Positions 17,395 to 25,968 of a stretch of DNA of 64,000 nucleotides are shown piece by piece. Where the stretch lies: assembly GCF_000214135.1 (NCBI RefSeq), contig NZ_AFIE01000005.1, positions 62,001-126,000 of the forward strand. Direction: 5' to 3'. Below the pieces are notes generated by a model that did not search any database, was not told the DNA's origin, and saw only the letters and a program-made list of their open reading frames with translations. The stretch is from Acinetobacter sp. P8-3-8. GTDB taxonomy: Bacteria; Pseudomonadota; Gammaproteobacteria; Pseudomonadales; Moraxellaceae. Position 1 is the first letter of the stretch, and each line of letters opens with the position of its first letter. A program made the position numbers and the translations under genes.

Positions 17395-18465
17395 ATGGGC
17401 ATATATATAGTCAAAAGACTCTTGCTGATTATTCCAACATTGTTTTTCATTCTTTTGATTAACTTTGCGGTGATTCAAATCGCACCGGGTGGCCCAGTCG
17501 AACAAGCCATCCAACAAGTGGAAAACTTTCAAGGAGTGAATCGTGGCATTGCTGGCTCATCGACATCGATTAATGAAAGTCAGTATCAAGGTGCGCGTGG
17601 TTTAAGCGAGGAAATGGTGAATAAAATCAAAGCTCAATATGGCTTTGATTTGCCTATTTATAAACGTTTTTGTTTGATGATTAAAAACTACATGTCTTTG
17701 GATTTTGGCGTGAGTTTTTTTAAAGATAAACCTGTCACACAACTGTTGTGGGAAAAGATGCCTGTAACCATCTCATTAGGGTTATGGAGCACTTTGCTGA
17801 TTTATTTGATTGCGATTCCTTTAGGCATCAAAAAAGCCAAACAACATGGCATGTTTTTCGATAAATCGACATCATTATTATTGGCTGTAGGTTATGCCGT
17901 TCCAGCCTTTGTTTTTGCAATCGTGCTGATTGTATTTTTTGCAGGTGGTTCTTATTTACAATGGTTTCCGCTGCAAGGTTTAGTTTCAGATCACTTTCAA
18001 AGTTTAAGCTTTTTTGAACAGATTAAAGATTATTTGTGGCATATGACGCTGCCTTTAGTGGCTATTGTTTTAGGTAGCTTTGCACGTTTAACGTATCTGA
18101 CTAAATTTTCTTTTATGGAAGAGTTGAGCAAACAATATGTATTGGCTGCCCGTGCCAAAGGTATTACTGAAAATAGAATTTTATACAAACACGTCTTTCG
18201 TAATGCAATTTTAGTGATTGTTGCGGGTTTGCCCGAAGCATTGGTCAGTACCTTTTTTATCGGTAATCTTTTTATTGAAATTATTTTTAATTTAGACGGT
18301 ATTGCCTTACTCGGTTTTGAAGCAATTCAGCAGCGTGATTATCCTGTGATTTTTGGCACATTGTTCATGCTGACTCTATTTGGATTGGTCTTGAGATTGA
18401 TCGGAGATCTGCTTTATCAAGTTATCGATCCACGGATTAATTTTGATTCGAGAGGTGCCGAATAA
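17395..18465 (+). CDS. yejB: Peptide ABC transporter permease YejB
   Basis: Inner-membrane permease of the oligopeptide type with six predicted helices. The N-terminal segment LLLIIPTLFFILLINFAVIQIAPGGPVEQAI is typical of the DppB/OppB class. The cytoplasmic coupling motif is around AARAKGITENRILYKHVFRNA. 356 residues, the normal length. Its stop shares a base with the yejE ATG (TAATG). Confidence 0.93.
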   Translation: MGIYIVKRLLLIIPTLFFILLINFAVIQIAPGGPVEQAIQQVENFQGVNRGIAGSSTSINESQYQGARGLSEEMVNKIKAQYGFDLPIYKRFCLMIKNYMSLDFGVSFFKDKPVTQLLWEKMPVTISLGLWSTLLIYLIAIPLGIKKAKQHGMFFDKSTSLLLAVGYAVPAFVFAIVLIVFFAGGSYLQWFPLQGLVSDHFQSLSFFEQIKDYLWHMTLPLVAIVLGSFARLTYLTKFSFMEELSKQYVLAARAKGITENRILYKHVFRNAILVIVAGLPEALVSTFFIGNLFIEIIFNLDGIALLGFEAIQQRDYPVIFGTLFMLTLFGLVLRLIGDLLYQVIDPRINFDSRGAE

Positions 18466-19481
18466 TGTCACCGATGATGCAGGCTCGTATTCAAAAATTT
18501 AAACAGAATCGTTTAGGTTATTTTTGCTTTGTTCTGTTTATTTTGATTTTTATCCTCTCTTTAGCTGCTGAATGGATTGCCAATGATAAGCCTTTGTTGG
18601 TGAAATATGATCAACATTATTATGTACCTGTGATTCAAACTTATCCAGAAACAACTTTTGGAGGCGTATTTGAAACAGAAGCTGATTATCGTGATCCTGT
18701 TGTTCAGCGTTTGATTGATGAAAAGGGGTGGGCTGTTTGGCCAATTCTTCGTTATTCCTATCAAACTCCAAATTTAGATTTAGCTGTACCCGTTCCATCA
18801 CCACCCACAGCACAAAATTGGTTAGGTACAGATGATCAAGGGCGTGATGTGTTGGCTCGTCTTTTATATGGTTTACGCATCTCTTTGGTTTTTGGCTTAG
18901 CTTTGACTGTATTTGCCTCATTGATTGGGATCGTTGTCGGGGCGATTCAAGGCTATTATGGTGGATGGGTTGATTTGATTGGACAACGTATTTTAGAGGT
19001 TTGGGGGGGCTTACCAACTTTATTTATCGTGATGATTTTAGTCAGTATGTTTACACCGAATGTTTATTGGTTATTCTTGATCATGCTGCTTTTTGGCTGG
19101 ACGTCTTTGGTCGGTTTGGTTCGTGCTGAATTTCTCAGAGCACGACATTTAGATTATGTTCGAGCTGCACGAGGCTTAGGTGTCAATGATTTAAAAATCA
19201 TGTTCCGTCATATTCTTCCGAATGTGATCAGTTCAAGTTTGTCGCAATTTCCTTTTCTTTTGACTGCAAATATTACTGCTTTAACAGCATTGGATTTTTT
19301 AGGTTATGGCTTAGCTCCAGATACAGCATCACTTGGTGAATTATTACTGCAAGGTAAAAATAATTTAAATGCGCCGTGGCTGGCTTTATCAGGATTTTTT
19401 AGTTTAGCTTTGGTTTTATCTTTATTGATTTATATCGGGGAGGCGACACGAGATGCATTCGATCCAAGACGCCAAAAATAA
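18465..19481 (+). CDS. yejE: Peptide ABC transporter permease YejE
   Basis: Second permease of the heterodimer, DppC/OppC class. It has an N-terminal helix (FCFVLFILIFILSLAAEWIA), a periplasmic loop, then NWLGTDDQGRDVLARLLYGLRISL, the class signature, and the coupling motif AARGLGVNDLKIMFRHILPN. 338 residues. It overlaps yejB by 1 nt and yejF by 29 nt, so the three are translationally coupled. Confidence 0.93.
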   Translation: MSPMMQARIQKFKQNRLGYFCFVLFILIFILSLAAEWIANDKPLLVKYDQHYYVPVIQTYPETTFGGVFETEADYRDPVVQRLIDEKGWAVWPILRYSYQTPNLDLAVPVPSPPTAQNWLGTDDQGRDVLARLLYGLRISLVFGLALTVFASLIGIVVGAIQGYYGGWVDLIGQRILEVWGGLPTLFIVMILVSMFTPNVYWLFLIMLLFGWTSLVGLVRAEFLRARHLDYVRAARGLGVNDLKIMFRHILPNVISSSLSQFPFLLTANITALTALDFLGYGLAPDTASLGELLLQGKNNLNAPWLALSGFFSLALVLSLLIYIGEATRDAFDPRRQK

Positions 19482-21054
19482 CCCAGAGTTGCCAGAACTA
19501 TTATTGTCTGTACAGAATTTACAGATTCGAAATGCACAACAACAATTGGTTCAAAGTCTTGATTTTGATTTACATGCGGGTGAAACCGTTGCCATTGTCG
19601 GTGAAAGCGGTTCAGGGAAATCACTGAGTGGCTTAGCGATCATGGGCTTATTGGCTGAAAATTTAAAAGCTTCAGGTCATGCTTTTTATCATGGTCAAGA
19701 TTTACTGGGAATGCCTGAACCTGAATTACAGAAAATTCGTGGTCGAAAAATTGCGATGATTTTTCAAGAACCAACTTCGGCATTGAATCCTTTGCATACC
19801 GTGGTCAAAATTATTGGCGAACCCTTGCTGATACAAGGTATGCCAAAAGAAAAAGTCCGTAAGCGTGTTTATGACTTGTTATGCGATGTCGGTATTGCAG
19901 AGCCACAAGAACTTTTAAATCGTTATCCATATGAGCTTTCAGGTGGACAAAAACAGCGTGTTTTGATTGCCGCTGTCTTGGCTTTAGAGCCTGAAATTAT
20001 TATTGCGGATGAACCGACCACAGCACTAGATGTCACTTTGCAATCGCAGGTTTTAAATCTTCTGCAACTTTTGATCTTAAATCATAAAATGGCCATGATT
20101 CTGATCAGCCACGATTTAAATTTAGTGAAAAAATATTCCAATCAAGTGATTGTGATGAATAATGGTTGTATTGAGGAAAAGGGTACAGTCCAAGAAATTT
20201 TTAACAATCCTCAAGCGGAATATACAAAATTTTTATTAGATCATGACTTTGGAGAAGCCAATCCACTACCAATGCAAAGTAGTTTGGTCTTGTCCGTACA
20301 TCGAATTGCGGTGAGATTTCCAATCAGGAAAGGCATATTCAATCGAGTGAAAGATTATTTTGTCGCCCTTGCTCCCTTAGATTTAAGATTGAATCGCGCA
20401 GAATCGATTGGTATCGTCGGAGAGAGTGGTTCTGGTAAAACCTCTTTGGCTTTAGCAATTTCGAGATTGATAGACAGTTCAGGCAATATTTTCTTATTGA
20501 ATCAAAATTTAAGTCGTTTGAATGAACGAAAATTACGCCCATTGAGACAAAATTTTCAAATGGTTTTCCAAGATCCGATGAGTAGCTTAGACGCACGTAT
20601 GACCGTAGAGCAAATCATTGGTGAAGGTTTGGCATTACAAAAATTAAAACCGACTGAGATTGATATTCGTATTAATGAAGCACTGCAAAAAGTTGAACTC
20701 TCTTTTCAATATCGACGAAGCTTTCCACATGAATTATCAGGTGGTCAACGACAACGTGTTGCCTTGGCTCGTGCCATTGTTTTACGTCCAAAATTATTGA
20801 TTTTAGACGAACCAACTTCGGCATTGGATCGAACGACTCAGCAGGCGATGATTAAATTACTGCGCCAGTTACAAATAGACTATGAAATGAGTTATCTATT
20901 TATTAGTCATGACTTGCAAGTCGTCAAAGCACTTTGCCAACAAGTGATGGTTCTGAAAGATGCAAAATTGATTGAATTTCAAGACACACAAGCCTTATTT
21001 GATCAGCCTCAGCACGATTATACAAAAAAATTAATTGCAGCCAGTCAGTATTAA
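19453..21054 (+). CDS. yejF: Peptide ABC transporter double ATPase YejF
   Basis: Two fused nucleotide-binding domains. The first has Walker A GESGSGKS (50-57), signature LSGGQKQR and Walker B IIIADEPT. The second has Walker A GESGSGKT (about 323), signature LSGGQRQR and Walker B LLILDEPT. 533 residues, as in E. coli YejF. Powers the YejB/E channel. The start overlaps yejE; AGG lies about 9 nt before the ATG. Confidence 0.94.
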   Translation: MHSIQDAKNNPELPELLLSVQNLQIRNAQQQLVQSLDFDLHAGETVAIVGESGSGKSLSGLAIMGLLAENLKASGHAFYHGQDLLGMPEPELQKIRGRKIAMIFQEPTSALNPLHTVVKIIGEPLLIQGMPKEKVRKRVYDLLCDVGIAEPQELLNRYPYELSGGQKQRVLIAAVLALEPEIIIADEPTTALDVTLQSQVLNLLQLLILNHKMAMILISHDLNLVKKYSNQVIVMNNGCIEEKGTVQEIFNNPQAEYTKFLLDHDFGEANPLPMQSSLVLSVHRIAVRFPIRKGIFNRVKDYFVALAPLDLRLNRAESIGIVGESGSGKTSLALAISRLIDSSGNIFLLNQNLSRLNERKLRPLRQNFQMVFQDPMSSLDARMTVEQIIGEGLALQKLKPTEIDIRINEALQKVELSFQYRRSFPHELSGGQRQRVALARAIVLRPKLLILDEPTSALDRTTQQAMIKLLRQLQIDYEMSYLFISHDLQVVKALCQQVMVLKDAKLIEFQDTQALFDQPQHDYTKKLIAASQY

Positions 21055-21068
21055 TTTGCGACATTTAT

Positions 21069-21096
21069 AAATTTGACAAAACCCATTGTCAAATTT
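21069..21096. repeat. 11-bp perfect inverted repeat downstream of yejF
   Basis: AAATTTGACAA - 6 nt - TTGTCAAATTT. No T-tract follows, so it is a weak terminator candidate. It lies 75 bp before the Old Yellow Enzyme gene and could instead be an operator. Confidence 0.5.
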
Positions 21097-21121
21097 AAAC
21101 TTAATCTAACGCACAATTAAT

Positions 21122-21139
21122 TTAGAGCAAATGCTCTAA
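21122..21139. promoter_or_regulatory. Operator-like palindrome before the Old Yellow Enzyme gene
   Basis: TTAGAGCA AA TGCTCTAA is a perfect 8-bp-arm dyad ending 31 bp before the ATG. Size and symmetry suit a TetR- or MarR-type dimer. The adjacent LysR regulator would prefer a T-N11-A site, so the regulator may be encoded elsewhere. Confidence 0.55.
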
Positions 21140-21170
21140 CCAATAAGCCAAGCCAATAAGAGACTTAATC

Positions 21171-22415
21171 ATGAGCCATCTTGCACAATCGATTCAAATT
21201 AAAAATACAACATTTAAGAACCGTATTATCAAAGGAGCAATGAGTGAAGCTTTGGCGAATCGTGAAGCTCAACCGAACAATTTACATCTAGGTTTATATG
21301 AAGCTTGGGCAAAAGGTGGTTTAGGTTGTGCAATTACAGGCAATGTCATGGTCAATATCGAGGCGAAAAATGAGCCAGGTGTTGTTGCTATTGAAACTGA
21401 ACATGATTTAGAAAAATTAAAAGAGTGGGCAGATGTAGGTAAGAAATACGGCATGGTGCAATTGATTCAATTGTCGCACCCAGGTCGTCAATGTCCTAGG
21501 GGTTTAAATAAAGAAACTGTTGCGCCTTCAGCTGTACCATTTAGCCCAATGCTGGCAAGTACATTTGGTACGCCACGTGCACTGCGTGAAGATGAAATTT
21601 TAGATATTATTCAACGTTTTGCAGAAGCAGCACGTATTTGTGAAAAAGCAGGTTTTGAAGGTGTGCAATTACATGGTGCACATGGTTATTTGATTAGCCA
21701 ATTCCTTTCACCTCTGACCAATAAGCGTCAAGATCAATGGGGTGGTTCTATTGAAAATAGAATGCGCTTCTTATTAGAAATTTATAAAGCTGTTCGTGCT
21801 AAAACCTCTGAAAACTTTATTGTATCAGTCAAACTGAATTCAGCAGATTTCCAACGTGGTGGAATCACTGAAGAAGAAGTGGTGCAGGTTTTTAAAGCCA
21901 TAGACGCTGCGGGCATTGATTTAATTGAAATTTCAGGTGGGACATATGAAGCACCTGCAATGGCGGGTGCAAAAGCCGATAAACGTAAAGAAAGTACCAT
22001 TGCTCGTGAAGCGTATTTCTTAGATTTTGCTGAAAATATTCGCAAAGAAGTGAAATGTCATTTGATGGTGACAGGTGGTTTCCGTACCGTACAAGGCATG
22101 AATGCTGCATTGGATAGTGGTGCATGTGAGTTTATTGGTCTTGCACGTCCTTTGGCAGTAGAACCTGATGTAAGCAATAGTTTGATTGAAGGGCGTGATG
22201 TGCGTTATGCCGTTGAAGCGATTAAAACGGGGATTCCGTTTATCGATAAAATGGCGATTATGGAAGTCCTTTGGTATGCGGCGCAATTTAAAACCATTGC
22301 TCAAGGCAAACAACCGAATCCGAAACTTTCACCATTGAAAGTGTTTTTAAACTATGCAAAAAATAATGTCAAAGCCGTACTTCAAGGTCGTGTGAATTCA
22401 CGTAAATCGGCTTAA
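21171..22415 (+). CDS. Old Yellow Enzyme-family NADH:flavin oxidoreductase
   Basis: FMN-dependent TIM-barrel ene-reductase: FKNRIIKGAMSEALA (FMN-binding N-terminus), IQLSHPGRQ, GVQLHGAHGYLISQFLSP, NKRQDQWGGSIENRMRFL, and GGFRT with GLARPLAVEPD at the phosphate site. 414 residues; it lacks the C-terminal flavodoxin-like half of 2,4-dienoyl-CoA reductases. Probably reduces activated C=C bonds in electrophiles. A GST and a LysR regulator next door suggest electrophile detoxification, which is inference. Confidence 0.88.
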   Translation: MSHLAQSIQIKNTTFKNRIIKGAMSEALANREAQPNNLHLGLYEAWAKGGLGCAITGNVMVNIEAKNEPGVVAIETEHDLEKLKEWADVGKKYGMVQLIQLSHPGRQCPRGLNKETVAPSAVPFSPMLASTFGTPRALREDEILDIIQRFAEAARICEKAGFEGVQLHGAHGYLISQFLSPLTNKRQDQWGGSIENRMRFLLEIYKAVRAKTSENFIVSVKLNSADFQRGGITEEEVVQVFKAIDAAGIDLIEISGGTYEAPAMAGAKADKRKESTIAREAYFLDFAENIRKEVKCHLMVTGGFRTVQGMNAALDSGACEFIGLARPLAVEPDVSNSLIEGRDVRYAVEAIKTGIPFIDKMAIMEVLWYAAQFKTIAQGKQPNPKLSPLKVFLNYAKNNVKAVLQGRVNSRKSA

Positions 22416-22438
22416 TGCTTTGAGCTAATGATTTAGCA

Positions 22439-23146
22439 TCAATAGGCATTTGACCAATATTTTTGAAATACTGGAGCAGACCATTGTCCTTTCTTTAAAG
22501 CAGTTTGAAAGGCAGGTCTGCTTTGTATTTGTAAAAGATAACGTTGAATTTCAGAATATCTTTGAAAGTCAGTATCCAGTTCAAAACAAGCTTGTAATGG
22601 AAACCACAATAGAATATCGGCGATCGTGAAATGTTCACCTGCAATCCATGTATGGGTCGCTAGTTGCTGCTCGATCATTTGCATTTGCTGATGGAGCGTC
22701 TTGTTTAAAAATCCCTGATCAAAAGCATATTTAAAAAATTGAGCAAGATAATGGATTGGGAAAGGTGTCCGTTGCACAATTCGGCTAAAAATCTGCTTCA
22801 GTGCCAAGTTGGGCATGAAGTTGCTTTCAGAAAAATTCTTCCAAAAATAAAAATCAATGATTTCCTGAGCTGATAAATATTGTATTCCCAATTGTTGAGT
22901 GACGTAACTTAAATAGTCTGCAATTGCTGCGGTTTCAGTTAATACTGTGGAAGAAGTTTGCTCATTCTCAGAGATGAGTACGGTAGGGAATTGAGCAAAT
23001 TTATTCAGTTGTTTTAATTCATCATGTTGATTTTCATAAATGTGTTTTTGATAAATTTTTAAATTGTAGTTTAAGTTTAATTCTTCCAATAGCCACAGAA
23101 TGCGTTGCGATCGTGATTGCACTAAATGATATAAAGTTAAATGCAT
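22439..23146 (-). CDS. Glutathione S-transferase family protein
   Basis: 235 residues with an N-terminal thioredoxin-like half (LTLYHLVQSRSQRILWLLEELNLNYNL) and a C-terminal all-helical half (WIAGEHFTIADILLWFPLQ, the N-capping box). SRSQRILW places the catalytic Ser/Arg region as in bacterial GSTs. It converges with the Old Yellow Enzyme gene (23 bp between stops) and diverges from the LysR gene. Substrate unknown. Confidence 0.88.
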   Translation of the reverse strand: MHLTLYHLVQSRSQRILWLLEELNLNYNLKIYQKHIYENQHDELKQLNKFAQFPTVLISENEQTSSTVLTETAAIADYLSYVTQQLGIQYLSAQEIIDFYFWKNFSESNFMPNLALKQIFSRIVQRTPFPIHYLAQFFKYAFDQGFLNKTLHQQMQMIEQQLATHTWIAGEHFTIADILLWFPLQACFELDTDFQRYSEIQRYLLQIQSRPAFQTALKKGQWSAPVFQKYWSNAY

Positions 23147-23327
23147 AATTCATTGAGCAAGCGAAGAATAGATGACTTAGAAATAGCAGAATGATGACTC
23201 AATGTAAATTTTCCATTCACTATAAATAAGCGGGTTTTCATTATGATTTTTCTAAATTATATGTTCCACTAGCGTATAGGATCGGAAGTTAGTGACAACT
23301 GTTCATTTTAGACATGGAGCTGTGGTG

Positions 23328-24263
23328 ATGCAAAATCTTAATGATTATTACTATTTTGTCCAAGTTGTTAAATATCAGGGGTTTTCTAAAGTCAGTGAAA
23401 ACTTAGGAATTACTAAATCTAAGTTATCACGCCGTATTTCTGAATTAGAAACACGATTAGGTGTTCGTTTGATTCAACGGAATACTCGAAAATTTGTCGT
23501 AACCGAAATCGGGCAACAATTTTATGAACATTGTTTGAAAATATTAGCAGACGTCAATCAAGCAGAAAATTTTATCCAAAGCACAGTTTCAAATGAACCC
23601 TCTGGGCAAATTCGAATTTCTTGTCCAGTCGCTTTAGTGAACATGCCTGTAGGGGCAATGGTTGCCGATTTTATGCAACAGTATCCAGATGTTCAGATTC
23701 ATTTATTGGCAAGCAATCGCCGTGTTGACCTCATTGAAGAGGGTATAGATTTAGCTCTACGAGTCCGTAGCACTCCTTTGGAAGATAGTGAACTTATCGT
23801 TAGAGAACTTGATGCATGGGAGCATGTGTTGGTTGCATCTCCACAGTTATTCGAGCGTTATCCTATTCCGCAAAAACTAGAAGATCTGACAACATTACCC
23901 AGTATCGGTTTTGAACATCCTAAACCTGTATGGCTGATGCAGAAAAGCGGAGAAACAGATATTTTTCACGACATTGAATATTCGCCAAAATTAAGAACAG
24001 ATAATTTTATTGCGATCAAAGCTGCGGTATTAAAGGGTGTAGGTATTGCTTCTTTACCCAAAGTGTATGCAAAAGAAGAATTGAATCAAGGGACGCTGGT
24101 CGAAGTGATGCCAGATTGGCACCTACCTAAAGGTGTGATTTATGTGGTTTATACTTCAAGATTGGGCATGTTGCCTGCGGTCAGAACGCTTTTAGAATAT
24201 TTGATTGAGCAGTTTAAAAAATTGGACATTCATCAAATTAGAAAAATGCAAAGAATGCCCTAA
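23328..24263 (+). CDS. LysR-family transcriptional regulator
   Basis: 312 residues: N-terminal winged helix (YFVQVVKYQGFSKVSENLGITKSKLSRRISELETRLGVRLIQR) and a LysR substrate domain. I choose ATG 23328 because GGAG is 8 nt upstream and it gives the standard MQNLNDYYYF start; the GTG at 23292 is longer without support. Divergent from the GST gene (181 bp between starts), the classic layout for LysR control of the neighbour. The inducer is unknown. Confidence 0.92.
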   Translation: MQNLNDYYYFVQVVKYQGFSKVSENLGITKSKLSRRISELETRLGVRLIQRNTRKFVVTEIGQQFYEHCLKILADVNQAENFIQSTVSNEPSGQIRISCPVALVNMPVGAMVADFMQQYPDVQIHLLASNRRVDLIEEGIDLALRVRSTPLEDSELIVRELDAWEHVLVASPQLFERYPIPQKLEDLTTLPSIGFEHPKPVWLMQKSGETDIFHDIEYSPKLRTDNFIAIKAAVLKGVGIASLPKVYAKEELNQGTLVEVMPDWHLPKGVIYVVYTSRLGMLPAVRTLLEYLIEQFKKLDIHQIRKMQRMP

Positions 24264-24292
24264 ATTAAAAATAAGATATTCTTTTTAGACTT

Positions 24293-24436
24293 TTAATGAG
24301 CGCAAAAGGCCATATTAAAATATTCAAATAAATCAGGTGTATTCATCCAAAGCACAACAGCAAGACTGAAAATGATAAGCAAGCCAATCCACAAGACGGC
24401 TTTTAACCATGAGAATGATGATAATGAATTAATCAT
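24293..24436 (-). CDS. Small single-span membrane protein coupled to the MFS transporter
   Basis: 47 residues starting MINSLSSFSWLKAV, one clear transmembrane helix (about 10-31, Trp at both ends) and a short polar tail ending NMAFCAH. Its ATG lies inside the last codons of the MFS gene (ATGATTAA at 24429-24436: the MFS reads GAT GAT TAA while this gene reads ATG ATT AA), so the two are translationally coupled. Tiny single-helix partners are known next to oxalate/formate-antiporter-like MFS transporters, and this fits that description. Confidence 0.75.
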   Translation of the reverse strand: MINSLSSFSWLKAVLWIGLLIIFSLAVVLWMNTPDLFEYFNMAFCAH

Positions 24437-25655
24437 CAACAATAGCCTCCTCATTGACAAAGAAGTGTACGATAACGCCTAAAAGGCTCAAGACAATCGA
24501 ACAGATCCACATTGCATTATAATTACCTGTTAAATCATGGTTTAAACCACCCAGCCAGCCACCAAAAAATGATCCAACTTGATGGGTAAAAAATACGATG
24601 CCTGTCAGTGTGGTGAGGTACTTAACCCCAAACATATTGGCAACGATGCCATTGGTTAAAGGCACAGTAGATAACCATAATAAACCCATGATGATACCAA
24701 AAGCGTAAATTGTCCATATACTCAAAGGCAGTGCAAGAAAGGCAATAATGGCAACACCACGTAAACCGTATAAACCCATCAATAAATGTGGTTTTGAAAA
24801 CTTATCGCCAAGATATCCTGCTGTATACGTCCCAAAAATATTAAATAATCCAACCAATGCTAAGAATATTGTTCCAGTCGAAGCATCAAAACCATGATCA
24901 ATCAGATAGCCTGGTAAATGAATCCCTAAAAACACCACTTGGAAACCGCAGACTAAAAAACCAAAAGCCAACCATAAAAAGGGTTTGTGATTAAACGCAA
25001 TCTTCAAAATTTGTTTGAAAGATAAACTTGGTTTTGCAACTTGGCTGACTGCATTGGGTGCAACATACATTGGTGCTTTGAGCATCCATGCCAGTGGAAC
25101 AATGAGTGCAACCAAGATTGCTGTAATGACTAAGGCAGATGACCAACCAAAGTTTTTAATTAACAACAATGTTGTTGGTAACATAATGAATTGCCCAAAA
25201 GAACCCGCAGCACTGGCAATACCCATGGCCATACTACGTTTACTTGGATGGGCAGCTCGACCTACGGCTGAAAGTAGAATTGAGAAAGATGTTGCAGATA
25301 ATGCTAAACCAATAATGATCCCGACACTAAAATCGAGCAAAAGCGCATTTGAACTGACTGACATGATGAGCAAGCCAATGCTATACAGCACACCGCCTGC
25401 AATAACCACTTTTTTACTGCCATACTTGTCTGCTAATGCGCCTGTAAAGGGTTGCATTGCACCCCAAAGTAGGTTTTGTATAGCAATGGCGAGGCTGAAA
25501 ACTTGGTGACTCCAACCAAATTCATTGCTCATTGGCACAAGATAAAGCCCAAAACCATGACGTACACCTAAAGACAGCGCTAAAATAAAAGCACTTCCGA
25601 TCAGCATAAAAATGAGCGGCTTAGAAAAGCGGGTATCATCCGTAATGTGCGACAT
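24429..25655 (-). CDS. MFS transporter (oxalate:formate antiporter-like)
   Basis: 408 residues, 12 predicted helices, with the loop 2-3 MFS motif GALADKYGSKKV. N-terminal RHGFGLYLVPMSNEFGWSHQVFSLAIAIQNLLWG resembles the OFA (oxalate/formate and monocarboxylate) branch. Substrate cannot be fixed by sequence. It is followed by the overlapping 47-residue membrane protein. Confidence 0.87.
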   Translation of the reverse strand: MSHITDDTRFSKPLIFMLIGSAFILALSLGVRHGFGLYLVPMSNEFGWSHQVFSLAIAIQNLLWGAMQPFTGALADKYGSKKVVIAGGVLYSIGLLIMSVSSNALLLDFSVGIIIGLALSATSFSILLSAVGRAAHPSKRSMAMGIASAAGSFGQFIMLPTTLLLIKNFGWSSALVITAILVALIVPLAWMLKAPMYVAPNAVSQVAKPSLSFKQILKIAFNHKPFLWLAFGFLVCGFQVVFLGIHLPGYLIDHGFDASTGTIFLALVGLFNIFGTYTAGYLGDKFSKPHLLMGLYGLRGVAIIAFLALPLSIWTIYAFGIIMGLLWLSTVPLTNGIVANMFGVKYLTTLTGIVFFTHQVGSFFGGWLGGLNHDLTGNYNAMWICSIVLSLLGVIVHFFVNEEAIVDD

Positions 25656-25844
25656 AAGTCATCCAGTCAATTATTTTTAAAGCATTCTAAAAGTAATTGT
25701 AGTTGATTCAATCTCTGGTGACGATAGGCTAATCCTTTAACATTTGATAAATTTTTATGATTCATGTGCAGTCAAAACGCTGTGATGAAAGCTTATTTTT
25801 ATAATAGATCACTATTTTTGAGCTTTATCTGAGAGCTAAATAGC

Positions 25845-25864
25845 AAAAACGACCCGAAGGTCGT
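25845..25864 (-). terminator. Intrinsic terminator after the OmpW-like gene
   Basis: On the minus strand ACGACC - TTCG - GGTCGT is followed by T4-5. It lies about 105 bp beyond the stop of the OmpW-like gene. The rest of the 313-bp gap to the MFS gene shows only A/T-rich DNA and the tandem repeat at 25912-25968. Confidence 0.75.
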
Positions 25865-25911
25865 TAAGACTTCAATTTCAAAGAAGTTTTTATCCCTGTT
25901 TTGAAATTAGA

Positions 25912-25968
25912 TTTAAAACTAAATTTGAAATTAAAAACTAAAATTGAAATTAAAAACTAAAATTGAAA
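25912..25968. repeat. Three tandem 19-bp repeats abutting the OmpW-like stop codon
   Basis: Unit TTAAAAACTAAAATTGAAA: two exact copies (25931-25949 and 25950-25968) and one with a few changes (25912-25930). The next 8 bases, TTAAAAAC, are the stop codon and last codons of the gene on the minus strand. The array therefore looks like a serial duplication of the gene's own end. Confidence 0.85.

Noticed and set aside
25015-25509. 164-codon plus-strand ORF inside the MFS transporter gene
   Set aside because: Antisense to a well-formed 12-helix transporter; no ribosome-binding site or recognisable domain.
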